Positions 44,771 through 54,344 are shown, numbered from the stretch's first letter. The stretch is 64,000 nucleotides of DNA from Mycolicibacterium neoaurum VKM Ac-1815D (GCF_000317305.3 NC_023036.2:558001-622000); one strand, 5' to 3'. The notes: generated from the sequence alone by a model not told the origin. Translations and numbers: made by a program.

Positions 44771-46939
44771 TCACTTGAGCAGTGGATCTCGCGGCAGGCC
44801 CAGTATGCGTTCGGCAATGGTGTTGCGGGTGATCTCCGAGGTGCCGCCGGCGATGGTCATGGCGCGGTTTCCCAGGTAGGCGTTGGTCAACCGCTCGTTG
44901 CCGCCGGTCACGGCCGACACTCCGGCCAGCGCCATGCCCAGTTCGGTCAGTCGCTGGGACTGCTCGGCCACCAACAGTTTGGTGACATTGCCTTCCGGCC
45001 CCGGTTCGGCGCCGGCGATGGCGCGACTGACCCGCCGCATGTTGAGCATCGGCAGGGTCAAGGTCTCGGCGATGATCTCCCCGGCGTCGTGCAGGTGGCA
45101 CACGGCGGTCTCGGTGGGAACGCTGTCGAGCAGCTCGACCAGGTCGGAGATGGTGAATCCGGTCGGAGCGCCCGAGCCTCCGCCGATCGAGACCCGCTCA
45201 TTGCCCAAGGTGGCGCGGGCGACCAGCCAGCCCTTGTTGACCTCGCCGACCACATCGCTATCCGGCACGAACACGTCATCGAGGAACACCTCGTTGAAGT
45301 GAGAGTCGCCGGTCAGACCGCGCAGCGGATTGACCTGCACGCCCGGCGACGCCATATCGATCGCCATCATGGTCACCCCGGCGTGCTTGGGTGCGTCAGG
45401 GTCGGTCCGCACCGTCGCAAGTCCCCACTGACAGTGTTGGGCAAGGCTTGTCCACACCTTCTGCCCGGTGACCCGCCAACCTCCGTCGACCTTCTTGGCC
45501 GACGTGCGCACCGCGGCGGCGTCCGAACCCGCGCCGGGTTCGGAGAACAGCTGACACCACAGCACTTCCCCGCGGAGCACCGGCTCGACCCAGCGGGCGC
45601 GTTGGTCATCGGTACCGGCCTGGGCGATGGTCAGCGTCACCCACCCGGTGATCCCCAGGTCCGGCAGTTCTATATCGCGGAACTCCTGCTCGATCGCCAG
45701 CTGTTCGAGCACATCGGCGGCTCGGCCCCAGGGTCGTGGCCAGTGTGGCACCAGGTATCCCGAATCGACGAGGAACGGGCGCCGCTGGTCCTCTGGTAGC
45801 GAGCGAACATGCGCGGCAGCATGGGCTGCCGCGGCGCGATGCTGTTCGGCGGCCGCGGGAACGGACACCGATACCGCGTCGGTCAGGCCGGTACGTGTCG
45901 CGTCGACGAGCTCGGCCAGCGGATCGTTGCCGTCGGCAAGCAGCGCCGACATCGCCCTGGCGCGCCGCAGGTACAGGTGCGCGTCGTGTTCCCAGGTGAA
46001 CCCGATGCCGCCGTGGATCTGAATGTTGTTGTGCGCATTGAATACCTGGGCGCGGATGGCGTGGACCGCGGCGACGGCGGCGGGCAGCGCGGCCTCGTCT
46101 GGATCATCGCAGCGGGCGGCGGTCCAGGTGGCGGCGGTGGTCTGCTCGGCGGCGACGAGCATGTCGGCGGCATGATGTTTGACGGCCTGGAACGTGCCGA
46201 TGGTGCGGCCGAACTGTTCGCGCACCTTCGCGTATTCCACCGCCATGCGCAGGGTCGCCCAGCTGACACCGACGGCCTCGGCGGCTGCCAGGATCCGCAG
46301 CACCGTCCTGGCGCGCCGGGACGCCCCGCGCAACACATGGTCGGCAGGGATGCTCGCACCGCGCATGGCCACCGCGCCGATGGAGCGGGTCGGATCCAGG
46401 GTCGGCAGCGGCGTGACCGTGACTCCGTCGGCACGTGCGTCCACCACCAACAGGTCCTCACCTGCGGAGAGCACCAGCACATCGGCATCCGGGGCGCCCA
46501 GGACCGCGGGCCACTCGGCGGTGGCGGTCATGTCGGACTGCATGTTGAGCCGGATGTTCAAGCCGAGGGCGGCCACAGTGCTCCCATCGGCCAGCCCGGG
46601 AAGCAGGCGCGCGCGGACCGAATCCGGCGCGCAGCGGTCGATCACGGTCGCCGCGGCAACCGTGGGCAGGAACGGGCCCGGCATGAGCTCCCCGCCGGTG
46701 ACCTCGACGACCACCGCCAACTCGGCGAGCCCGTACCCGGAACCGCCGAACTCCTCGCCGACGGCCAAACCGTTCCAGCCGAGTTCGGCGCCAGCGCGCC
46801 ACAGTTCAGCGGGGAAGCTCCCGGGATCGGCGAGCGCGGCGCGTGCGCTCGCGCGGCTGTCGACCCTGCGCAGCTGACCGACGGCCGCGGCCGCCAGATC
46901 GTGGTGTTCTTCGGTGATGGCCAGCGCCGACGTGCTCAT
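44771..46939 (-). CDS. Tandem acyl-CoA dehydrogenase fusion (722 residues)
   Basis: Two complete acyl-CoA dehydrogenase-like domains in one chain. Residues 1-360 include LGWNGLAVGEEFGGSGYGL and IHGGIGFTWEHDAHLYLRRA. Residues 375-722 include QLFSEPGAGSDAAAVRTSA, DGGWRVTGQKVWTS and AMTIAGGTSEITRNTIAERI. In mycobacteria, acyl-CoA dehydrogenases of steroid/fatty-acid breakdown often work as alpha2beta2 heterotetramers; here the alpha and beta units are fused, as in FadE34-type proteins of about 711 residues. It is divergent from lipC. Confidence 0.88.
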   Translation of the reverse strand: MSTSALAITEEHHDLAAAAVGQLRRVDSRASARAALADPGSFPAELWRAGAELGWNGLAVGEEFGGSGYGLAELAVVVEVTGGELMPGPFLPTVAAATVIDRCAPDSVRARLLPGLADGSTVAALGLNIRLNMQSDMTATAEWPAVLGAPDADVLVLSAGEDLLVVDARADGVTVTPLPTLDPTRSIGAVAMRGASIPADHVLRGASRRARTVLRILAAAEAVGVSWATLRMAVEYAKVREQFGRTIGTFQAVKHHAADMLVAAEQTTAATWTAARCDDPDEAALPAAVAAVHAIRAQVFNAHNNIQIHGGIGFTWEHDAHLYLRRARAMSALLADGNDPLAELVDATRTGLTDAVSVSVPAAAEQHRAAAAHAAAHVRSLPEDQRRPFLVDSGYLVPHWPRPWGRAADVLEQLAIEQEFRDIELPDLGITGWVTLTIAQAGTDDQRARWVEPVLRGEVLWCQLFSEPGAGSDAAAVRTSAKKVDGGWRVTGQKVWTSLAQHCQWGLATVRTDPDAPKHAGVTMMAIDMASPGVQVNPLRGLTGDSHFNEVFLDDVFVPDSDVVGEVNKGWLVARATLGNERVSIGGGSGAPTGFTISDLVELLDSVPTETAVCHLHDAGEIIAETLTLPMLNMRRVSRAIAGAEPGPEGNVTKLLVAEQSQRLTELGMALAGVSAVTGGNERLTNAYLGNRAMTIAGGTSEITRNTIAERILGLPRDPLLK

Positions 46940-46977
46940 GACTCTGTGAAGTTACCGGTGCAGCTGAGGCGCCTGAG

Positions 46978-46993
46978 AGTGATACAGGTCACA
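46978..46993. promoter_or_regulatory. CRP-like site AGTGA-TACAGG-TCACA
   Basis: Matches TGTGA-N6-TCACA at nine of ten consensus positions, in the divergent region between the tandem acyl-CoA dehydrogenase gene and lipC. Mycobacterial CRP (Rv3676-type) binds this motif. Chance occurrence is possible. Confidence 0.4.
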
Positions 46994-47064
46994 TTATTGG
47001 CACAGGTAGACAGATCGCCCGAAATGTCTGCTTAAGACCGACCCTTCGCGGGTACGCTCGCGCC

Positions 47065-48288
47065 ATGACGGCTCAACCGGCGGAAAATGGCCCCGGACCT
47101 TCTGTTATGCGCCGCGCCCGGTGGTTGATGAACGCCAACCACGCCGACCGCATGCTCGCGCTCTCGGTCGCATCGGCCTCCTTGCCCGTCGTCGGCAAGC
47201 AGCTCGAACCCCTCGGGGGCCTGGCGGCAATGGGTGTGTGGGGCTTTCGGCAGTTCCCCGAGCTGTTGGCGGCCTCGGCCAAGTCGTGGTTCAGTCCCGG
47301 CAATGCCCCCGTCCGCAGGGCCGAGCGCGAACAGACGGTCGACGTGGCCAAGGAGGGTCTCCGCGGTGTCGTCAACCCGGCGGACCTCGCGGGGCAGTGG
47401 CCCGCTCCGGAATCGGTGCCGCCGTTGTGGAACACCATGACCTATCGGCGCGACGTCTTCCGCACCTCGGTGCGCTACGGCGACCACCCGCTGCAGCTGC
47501 TCGACGTCTGGCGTCCCGCAGAACTCCCACGCGAGCCCGCCCCGGTGCTGCTGTTCATTCCCGGCGGCGCCTGGGTGCACGGCAGCCGAGTCCTGCAGGG
47601 CTACGCGATGATGTCCCATCTGGCCCAACAGGGCTGGGTATGCCTGTCCATCGACTACCGGGTGGCGCCGCATCACCGTTGGCCGCGCCACCTGACCGAT
47701 GTCAAGGCTGCGATCGCGTGGGCGCGGGCCAATGTCGACAAGTTCGGTGGGGACCGCAATTTCGTCGCGCTGGCCGGTTGTTCGGCCGGCGGCCATCTGG
47801 CAGCACTGGCCGGGCTCACTCCCAACGACCCGGCCATGCAGTCCGAACTGGATGACGAGGCCGACACCTCGGTCGACGCCGTTGTCGGAATCTATGGGCG
47901 CTACGACTGGGAGGACCGTTCCACCGAGGAGCGTGACCGCTTCGTGGACTTCCTCGAGCGCGTCGTCGTCGGTCGGAAGATCTCGCGTCACCCGGACCTC
48001 TTCCGTGCTGCCTCGCCGATCGCCCGGGTACACCGCGATGCGCCGCCGTTCTTGGTGATCCACGGTTCCGCGGACACGGTGATCCCGGTGGCGCAGGCGC
48101 GAAGTTTCGTCGACCGGTTGAAGGCGACCTCCGATGCGCCGGTCAGTTACGTCGAGTTTCCCGGAGCCGGACACGGTTTCGACATGACCGACGGGGCCCG
48201 CACCGGCGCGATGGCCAAGGCCATCGGACTGTTCCTCGATCAGATCCACCGAAACTCGACGGCACGCCAGGCCAAGGCGGTTATATAG
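47065..48288 (+). CDS. lipC: Alpha/beta hydrolase, esterase LipC-like
   Basis: 407 residues. The long N-terminal helical extension has a short hydrophobic stretch. The hydrolase core shows IPGGAWVHGSR (oxyanion region), GCSAGGHLAALAG (nucleophile Ser near residue 240), GSADTVIPV (Asp) and GAGHGFDM (His). LipC (Rv0220) of M. tuberculosis is a surface-exposed esterase, and the following WS/DGAT gene is in the same order there. ATG 47065. Confidence 0.88.
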   Translation: MTAQPAENGPGPSVMRRARWLMNANHADRMLALSVASASLPVVGKQLEPLGGLAAMGVWGFRQFPELLAASAKSWFSPGNAPVRRAEREQTVDVAKEGLRGVVNPADLAGQWPAPESVPPLWNTMTYRRDVFRTSVRYGDHPLQLLDVWRPAELPREPAPVLLFIPGGAWVHGSRVLQGYAMMSHLAQQGWVCLSIDYRVAPHHRWPRHLTDVKAAIAWARANVDKFGGDRNFVALAGCSAGGHLAALAGLTPNDPAMQSELDDEADTSVDAVVGIYGRYDWEDRSTEERDRFVDFLERVVVGRKISRHPDLFRAASPIARVHRDAPPFLVIHGSADTVIPVAQARSFVDRLKATSDAPVSYVEFPGAGHGFDMTDGARTGAMAKAIGLFLDQIHRNSTARQAKAVI

Positions 48289-48316
48289 ACTCCTCCACCC
48301 AGGGAGGGATTTAGCC

Positions 48317-49720
48317 GTGAAGAGGCTCAGCGGTTGGGATGCATTCCTGCTGTATTCGGAAGCGCCCAACGTGCACATGCACACCTTGAAAGTCGCCGTC
48401 ATCGACCTGCACGGACTCGGCGACCGCACATTCGGTGTCGAAGATTTCCGGAATGTGTTGCACGGCAGGCTCTACAAGCTGGAACCGTTCCGATACCAGC
48501 TGGTGGACATCCCGTTCAAGTTCCACCACCCCATGTGGCGGGAGAACTGTGACGTCGACCTGGAGTACCACATCCGGCCGTGGCGGGTCGCCGCACCGGG
48601 CGGGCGCCGCGAACTCGACGAGGCCATCGGCGAGATCGCCAGCACCCCGCTCGACCGGTCCCGCCCGCTCTGGGAGATGTACTTCATCGAGGGTCTTGCC
48701 GACGACCGGATAGCGGTGGTCGGCAAGATCCATCATGCGCTGGCCGACGGTGTGGCATCGGCCAATCTGCTTGCCCGCGGAATGGATCTCCAGGACGGAC
48801 CGCAGCGCGACCGCGACTCCTACGCCACCGATCCGGCGCCGTCGACGGGTGAACTCGTCAGATCGGCGTTCCTGGACCACATGCGCCATATCGCCCGGGT
48901 GCCGGGTCTGGTGAAGTACACGGCCGAGGGGATCGGTCGCGTTCGGCGCAGCAGCCGCAAACTCGGCCCGGAACTCACCCGCCCGTTCACCCCGCCGCCG
49001 AGCTTCATGAACCATGTGCTGACCCCCGAGCGCCGGTTCGCCACGGCCAGCCTGTCCCTTGCCGACGTCAAATCGACCGGAAAACATCTGGGCGCCACCA
49101 TCAATGACATGGTCCTGGCGTTGGCATCGGGCGCATTGCGCAAACTGCAACTGCAGTACGACGGTAAGGCCGACCACCCCTTGCTCGCGTCGGTGCCGAT
49201 GAGCTTCGACTTCTCCCCGGACCGCATCTCCGGTAACCGGTTCACCGGAGTGCTGATGGCGCTGCCCGTGGACCTCGATAACCCGCTGGACCGGGTGCGT
49301 CGCGCCAGCGAGACGGCCTCGCTGGCCAAGGAGAGCAATCAGCTGATCGGCCCGGAGTTGGTGGCCCGCTGGGCTTCCTATATGCCCCCGGCCGGGGTGG
49401 AGGCACTGTTTCGCCGGTTGTCCAACGTCGACGGCCAGAACAAAATCCTGAATCTGAACATCTCGAACGTCCCGGGCCCCCGCCAGCTCGGACGAGTCGG
49501 TGGCGCGACGGTCTCGGAGATCTATTCGGTGGGTCCGCTCACCGCGGCCAGCGGCCTGAACATCACGGTCTGGAGCTATGTCGACCAGCTGAACATCTCG
49601 GTGCTGTCCGATACCGCGACCGTTCGGGACCCACACGAGGTCACCGATGCGATGGTGCAGGAGCTGCGGGACATCCGGATCGCGGCCGGTCTCTCCGGAG
49701 AGATCACCGTCGACTCGTGA
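48317..49720 (+). CDS. Wax ester synthase/diacylglycerol acyltransferase (WS/DGAT)
   Basis: 467 residues from GTG 48317, preceded by AGGGAGGG. The catalytic HHxxxDG motif is IHHALADGVAS at about residues 137-147; PLNISNV-type blocks (NLNISNVPGPRQLG) are near the C-terminus. WS/DGATs esterify acyl-CoA onto diacylglycerol or fatty alcohols to store lipid. It is adjacent to lipC as Rv0221 is. A proline-rich lipoprotein gene follows. Confidence 0.92.
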   Translation: MKRLSGWDAFLLYSEAPNVHMHTLKVAVIDLHGLGDRTFGVEDFRNVLHGRLYKLEPFRYQLVDIPFKFHHPMWRENCDVDLEYHIRPWRVAAPGGRRELDEAIGEIASTPLDRSRPLWEMYFIEGLADDRIAVVGKIHHALADGVASANLLARGMDLQDGPQRDRDSYATDPAPSTGELVRSAFLDHMRHIARVPGLVKYTAEGIGRVRRSSRKLGPELTRPFTPPPSFMNHVLTPERRFATASLSLADVKSTGKHLGATINDMVLALASGALRKLQLQYDGKADHPLLASVPMSFDFSPDRISGNRFTGVLMALPVDLDNPLDRVRRASETASLAKESNQLIGPELVARWASYMPPAGVEALFRRLSNVDGQNKILNLNISNVPGPRQLGRVGGATVSEIYSVGPLTAASGLNITVWSYVDQLNISVLSDTATVRDPHEVTDAMVQELRDIRIAAGLSGEITVDS

Positions 49721-49773
49721 GATCGGTTCTTCGCGATACTGCTGACACCCCGGTGATGGGTCACAATGACCAC

Positions 49774-50607
49774 ATGCGATGGCTGAGGGGACCGGCGCGG
49801 ATGGCCCTTGCTCGGATTGCCCTGGCGCTGATGGGCGTGTCGGTGGTCCTGGCAGGCTGCTCGTACGGGCCCTCGACGAGGCCGGCGAAACCGTCGGATG
49901 GTGCGGTGGTCCAGCCGAGCGCAACGGATGGCGCCGGCGCGGTGTCGATCCTGCCCGGCACGGCCGTGCTCGGCCAGCCACTGACCGCCAAAGGTGCCAC
50001 GATCACACCGCGCGCGGACAATCTGACGGTGGTCCGGACCGCAGGGGAAGAGGTCGAGCTCGGTATCGATGTGTCGTTCACCGGCGTCACGACCCCGATC
50101 GACGCCACCGGTGCCGACGGCGGATTCCGCCTGCACCTCAGTGGCGGGGAGCAGGTCGCGACATCGCGCCCGCTGGAGAGCAAGACGGTGCCGTTGGCGT
50201 CTCGGGTACGCGCCGACACCGACGGCTGGGTGTTCTTCCTCCTCAAACCCGGAATGCGGCCGACACAGCTGCAATTGACCGCCGCCGCGGCGGGCTTCGG
50301 CATGCCGCCGGCACCGATCGCGGTGTGGGCGATGCCTGCCACCCTGCCTCCGCCGTCGTCCGCGATGTCCCCACCTGCGGAGCCACCACCCGACCCCGGC
50401 GCGCCGCCGGCGCCGGTGCAGCCCGGTGACGACGGGGTGCCGCCGGTCCCACCCGCGCCGCGTGGGCCTGCGCTTCCCCCGCCACCGCAGCTGCCGCCGC
50501 CACCGCAGCTGCCGCCGCCGCCCAGGCTGCCGCCGCCACCGGCGCTGCCCGCCCCGCAATTACCGCCGCTGCCTGCTGGTGTCTGCGGTAACACGCCGTT
50601 GTGCTGA
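49774..50607 (+). CDS. Proline-rich lipoprotein
   Basis: 277 residues. The signal peptide is MRWLRGPARMALARIALALM and the following GVSVVLAGC, with the lipobox Cys at about residue 29. A beta-rich domain follows (about 60-180). The last 100 residues are a Pro-rich tail with repeats of LPPPPQLPPPP type, ending in GVCGNTPLC with two cysteines. ATG 49774 suits the signal best; the in-frame GTG 49717 overlaps the upstream stop. Cell-envelope spanning is inferred from the Pro-rich tail. Confidence 0.75.
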   Translation: MRWLRGPARMALARIALALMGVSVVLAGCSYGPSTRPAKPSDGAVVQPSATDGAGAVSILPGTAVLGQPLTAKGATITPRADNLTVVRTAGEEVELGIDVSFTGVTTPIDATGADGGFRLHLSGGEQVATSRPLESKTVPLASRVRADTDGWVFFLLKPGMRPTQLQLTAAAAGFGMPPAPIAVWAMPATLPPPSSAMSPPAEPPPDPGAPPAPVQPGDDGVPPVPPAPRGPALPPPPQLPPPPQLPPPPRLPPPPALPAPQLPPLPAGVCGNTPLC

Positions 50608-50627
50608 GCGGTTGATCGCCGAGAATT

Positions 50628-51830
50628 TCAGCCGCGCAACCAGTTCAGGAAGCGCTCCACCGCTGCGGCGGTGTTGTGCCCGTGTGCCGACCCGAAGAAG
50701 TCGAAAGCGTGCTGGGCGTGCGGGATCTCGGCGTAGATGACCGGGGCCTTCGACACTGCCCGCAGCGCGGCGACGAAATCGCGGCCCTCCTGCACCGGGA
50801 TGACCGAATCGTCTGCCCCGTGCAGCACGAAGAACGGCGGCGCGTCCGCGTGCACCAGACTGATCGGGGAGGCGTCGAGGTACACCTGCCGGTTCGTGGC
50901 GAACGGTAGTTTGACGATGAACTTCTGCAGGATCGCCACGAATTCGGCTCGGCCGGAACCCGTGTCGGTGAACCAGTCGTAACGTCCGTAGATCGGAACC
51001 GCGGCCGCCACCGACGTGTCGACATGCTCGAACCCGGGCTGCCATTTCGGATCGTTGGGTGTCAGCGCCGCCAGCGCGGTCAGGTGTCCGCCGGCCGAGC
51101 CGCCGGTGATGTACACCGATTCGGGATCACCGCCGTACTCGGCGATGTTCTCCCTGACCCAGGCGATGGCACGCTTGACGTCGACGATGTGATCCGGCCA
51201 GGTGTGCTTAGGGCTGATCCGGTAGCCGATGGACACACAGATCCAGCCGTGTTCGGCGAGCCTGCTGAGCATCGGGTAGGCCTGCGGCCTGCGCATCCCG
51301 ATCATCCATGCCCCACCCGGAACCTGCAGCAGCACAGGCGCTTTGCCGTCGCGTGGCAGGTCAGGACGCATCCAGACATCGGCGAGGTTGGGACCGTGGG
51401 GGCCGTACCGCGCCGTCTCGTGCACGTAGCGGCGGCGCGTCCATCCGGTGCCGAAGACCCCGCGGGGTTTGCGTTCGGGTTCCTCGGCCTCCGGATAGTC
51501 CGGACCCAGCGCCGCGCGAAGCGGGTCTTCAAAGTACTTCTTGGATGTGTCCTCGCGGCGTTGCACCATGACGAGCAGGCCCCAGGTGAGTGCCTTGAGC
51601 GCCAGCGAGACACGACCGTTGCGGGTTCGATAGTGGCCGAGCAATGTTCGGCGCAGCACATCGAGCAGCGAGCCGGTCAGGAACAGCGGCGCGTTCTCCG
51701 ACGTCGGCCAGCCGAAGGCGAATGTCGGCAAGGTGCTGTAGCCCTTACGCCCGAGTGGGCGTACAGCATTGGCGGCATTGACCAACTCGGCCAGCGCGCC
51801 CAGCGCAGGACGGGGTTTACGCACGGTCAT
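50628..51830 (-). CDS. Alpha/beta hydrolase (LipO-like)
   Basis: 400 residues. VPGGAWMIG (oxyanion region), TGGSAGGHLTALAAL (nucleophile Ser near 243), HGADDSVIPV (Asp) and HAQHAFDF (His) define an esterase of the LipC/LipO kind. It is the last gene of a three-gene - strand operon after an acyltransferase and a FadD. That is the order acyltransferase-fadD12-lipO of M. tuberculosis (Rv1428c-Rv1427c-Rv1426c). Nine bases separate it from the FadD gene. Confidence 0.85.
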   Translation of the reverse strand: MTVRKPRPALGALAELVNAANAVRPLGRKGYSTLPTFAFGWPTSENAPLFLTGSLLDVLRRTLLGHYRTRNGRVSLALKALTWGLLVMVQRREDTSKKYFEDPLRAALGPDYPEAEEPERKPRGVFGTGWTRRRYVHETARYGPHGPNLADVWMRPDLPRDGKAPVLLQVPGGAWMIGMRRPQAYPMLSRLAEHGWICVSIGYRISPKHTWPDHIVDVKRAIAWVRENIAEYGGDPESVYITGGSAGGHLTALAALTPNDPKWQPGFEHVDTSVAAAVPIYGRYDWFTDTGSGRAEFVAILQKFIVKLPFATNRQVYLDASPISLVHADAPPFFVLHGADDSVIPVQEGRDFVAALRAVSKAPVIYAEIPHAQHAFDFFGSAHGHNTAAAVERFLNWLRG

Positions 51831-51839
51831 GCGGTCCTA

Positions 51840-53498
51840 CTACCCACCGAGGCGGTCTTGCAAAGCACGACGGTCGATCTTTCCGGTGCTGTTGCGCGGC
51901 AGCTCATCGAGGATCGTGATGTCGCGAGGGACCTTGTAATTGGCCAGGTTCTCCCGCACGTGCGCCTTGAGCGCGTCGACGGTGACCGCGCCCTGCAGCA
52001 CCACGAATGCCGACAGGCGCTGACCGAACTGTTCGTCGTCGACCCCCAACACAGCGGCCTCGGCGACATCGTCGTGGGTGACCAGCGTCTTCTCCACCTC
52101 GATGGGATAGACATTCTCACCGCCGGAAACGATCATCTCGTCATCTCGGCCGACGACGAACAGCCGGCCGGCCGCATCCAGATAACCGACGTCCCCGGAA
52201 TTCATGAAACCATCGTGGAAGTCTTTGTTCTTACCGTTGGTGTAGCCGTCGAACTGAGTGGAGTTTCGGACGTAGATGGTTCCCACTTCGCCGGCCGGCA
52301 GCGGGTTCAGATCGGGATCCAGAATGCGAATCTCGGTGCCCTCGGCCGGTTTTCCGGCGGTGTCCGGTGCCGCGCGCAGATCGGCCGGGGTCGCCGTGGC
52401 GATCATGCCTGCCTCGGTGGCGTTGTAGTTGTTGTAGATCACGTCACCGAACTGGTCCATGAATTTGATGACCACATCGGGCCGCATCCGGGATCCGGAC
52501 GCGGCCGCGAACCGCAGGGTGCGTCCGCTGTAGCGATTGCGGACCTCGTCGGGCAGTTCCACGATCCGGTCGAACATCACGGGTACCACGCACAGGCCGG
52601 TGGCGCGGTGGGTGTCGACGAGCGCCAGGGTCGCCTCCGGATCGAACTTTCGCCTGGTGATGATCGTGCACGCCATCGATGCGGCGAAGGCCAGCTGGGA
52701 GAAACCCCAGGCGTGGAACATCGGAGCGACCACGACCACGGGCTCCTCGGCCCGCCACGGCGTGCGGTCGAGGATCGCCTTGAGCACCTCCGGACCACCG
52801 CCGGAATGCCTTGCCCCCTTGGGGGTTCCGGTGGTTCCCGAGGTCAACAGGATGACCTTGGACTTCTCCTTGGCGCGCTGCGGCTCCCGACCGGCGTACT
52901 CGGTGATCAACTTCTCGACGGTGAACAACGCCGTCGCACTGTCGGCCCAGGCGACCACACGCGTGGTCTGCGGGGAATCTTCCAGCGCCCGTTCGACCGT
53001 CGAACTGAACTCCTCGTCGTAGATGACCGCACTGGGCCGGTCCGCGGTCTCGCGTTGCCAGACCTCGGCCAGAGCGGGGCCGGCGAATGCGGTGTTGAGC
53101 AACAGCACGTCGGCGCCGAGCCGGTTGGCCGCGATCAAGGATTCGACGAAGCCCCGGTGATTGCGCGCCATGATGCCGATCACCTGCGGCTCACCCGACG
53201 GCAGGTCCTGCAGCCCCGCCGCGAGCGCATCGGAACGCTGGTCGATCTCCCGCCAGGTCAGCGCGCCGAGTTCGTCGATCAACCCGACCCGGTCGCCGCA
53301 GCGTTGCGCCGCGCTCGCGAAACCCGATGTGATTCCCATGTTCTCGCGTGCCATGGCCGCCGCGATACGCAGGTACTTGTCGGGGCGCAGGGGAGCGATG
53401 ACACCGGCCCGGACCATGGTGTCGACCAGACCGACCGTCGCGGTGACCCGGTCGACGACGGGGCGGGCGAGGCGTCCGGGGATATCCTGCAGGCCCAT
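51840..53498 (-). CDS. fadD12: Long-chain acyl-CoA synthetase FadD12-like
   Basis: 552 residues. P-loop-like motif VILLTSGTTGTPKG near residue 213, YNATEAGMIATATPAD near 353, VVGRDDEMIVSGGENVYPIE near 452, and terminal PRNSTGKIDRRAL with the catalytic Lys. It makes acyl-CoA from fatty acids. ATG 53498 overlaps the acyltransferase stop by one base. Context with an acyltransferase and LipO-like hydrolase supports a lipid-remodelling operon. Confidence 0.88.
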   Translation of the reverse strand: MGLQDIPGRLARPVVDRVTATVGLVDTMVRAGVIAPLRPDKYLRIAAAMARENMGITSGFASAAQRCGDRVGLIDELGALTWREIDQRSDALAAGLQDLPSGEPQVIGIMARNHRGFVESLIAANRLGADVLLLNTAFAGPALAEVWQRETADRPSAVIYDEEFSSTVERALEDSPQTTRVVAWADSATALFTVEKLITEYAGREPQRAKEKSKVILLTSGTTGTPKGARHSGGGPEVLKAILDRTPWRAEEPVVVVAPMFHAWGFSQLAFAASMACTIITRRKFDPEATLALVDTHRATGLCVVPVMFDRIVELPDEVRNRYSGRTLRFAAASGSRMRPDVVIKFMDQFGDVIYNNYNATEAGMIATATPADLRAAPDTAGKPAEGTEIRILDPDLNPLPAGEVGTIYVRNSTQFDGYTNGKNKDFHDGFMNSGDVGYLDAAGRLFVVGRDDEMIVSGGENVYPIEVEKTLVTHDDVAEAAVLGVDDEQFGQRLSAFVVLQGAVTVDALKAHVRENLANYKVPRDITILDELPRNSTGKIDRRALQDRLGG

Positions 53499-54307
53499 CA
53501 GCCGATCACCGGAAGCCGTCGCTCGGCGGCCAACTCGTCCAGAGCGCCCTGCATGACACGGCGCACGTGGGCGTCGACCTCGTCGATATCGGGGTTCTCC
53601 CCGAACTGTTCCTCGATGTGGACCGGCGGCAACACCTGCATCGTGATCTTGGCGGGCAACGGGACGTTCAACGGAACCACCGCGGACAGGCCGAACGGGA
53701 ACCCGAAGGACACCGGGACGATCTTGGTACGCGCCAGTCGGGCGATCGGTCCGAGCCGCTTGGCCAGCCAGGTGCCCCGCGAGAGGTAGAGCTGGGTCTC
53801 TTGTCCACCGATGCCGACCATCGGCACGATCGGCACCCCGGCGTTGATGGCGGCGCGGACGTACCCCTGGCGGCCGTCGAAGTCGATCTTGTTGGCCTCC
53901 AGGGTGGGGCGGTAGACATCGAAGTCACCGCCGGGGAAGACCACCACCACACCGCCCGAGCGCAGCGCCTCGTCGGCATTCTCGTGGCTGGCCAATATGA
54001 AACCGGTCTTCTTGAAGAAGTCGCCGGTCGGCCCGATCATCAGCATGGCGTGGCTCAGCGTGTAGACCGGCCTGCCGTACCCGTGACGGTCGTAGAAGTC
54101 GGCGGCGAAGATCGGTACGTCCATCGGGAACAGCCCGCCGGAGTGGTTGCACACCACCAGCGCACCCCCCTCGGGGAAGTTCTCCAGTCCGCGGACCTCG
54201 GAGCGGTGATAGGCCTTCAGGAACGGCCGCAACAGCCCCATCACCCGCTCGGTGAGTCCGGGGTCGAACTTGGTGATCTCGGTCGGTTCGATATCGGTCG
54301 AGCCCAT
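53498..54307 (-). CDS. Lysophospholipid-type acyltransferase (PlsC-like, Rv1428c-like)
   Basis: 269 residues. An LPLAT domain with VVCNHSGGLFPMDVPIFAAD, VVVFPGGDFDVYRPT (the second acyltransferase block) and PIVPMVGIGGQE. It probably acylates a lysophospholipid or related glycerolipid with the CoA ester from the following FadD. ATG 54307 is seven bases from GGAGG; ATG 54313 would be too close. A KstR-like box lies 24 bases upstream. First gene of the acyltransferase-fadD12-lipO operon. Confidence 0.85.
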   Translation of the reverse strand: MGSTDIEPTEITKFDPGLTERVMGLLRPFLKAYHRSEVRGLENFPEGGALVVCNHSGGLFPMDVPIFAADFYDRHGYGRPVYTLSHAMLMIGPTGDFFKKTGFILASHENADEALRSGGVVVVFPGGDFDVYRPTLEANKIDFDGRQGYVRAAINAGVPIVPMVGIGGQETQLYLSRGTWLAKRLGPIARLARTKIVPVSFGFPFGLSAVVPLNVPLPAKITMQVLPPVHIEEQFGENPDIDEVDAHVRRVMQGALDELAAERRLPVIG

Positions 54308-54330
54308 GGCCATGCCTCCGGCGGTCGAAA

Positions 54331-54344
54331 TAGAACGTGTTCTA
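54331..54344. promoter_or_regulatory. KstR-type box TAGAACGTGTTCTA
   Basis: Perfect 6-bp inverted arms with GT spacer; it fits the KstR consensus TNNAACNNGTTNNA in every fixed position. It lies between the divergent acyltransferase and nat genes, close to both starts. KstR represses cholesterol-catabolism genes in mycobacteria, and nat belongs to that regulon in M. tuberculosis. Confidence 0.7.
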
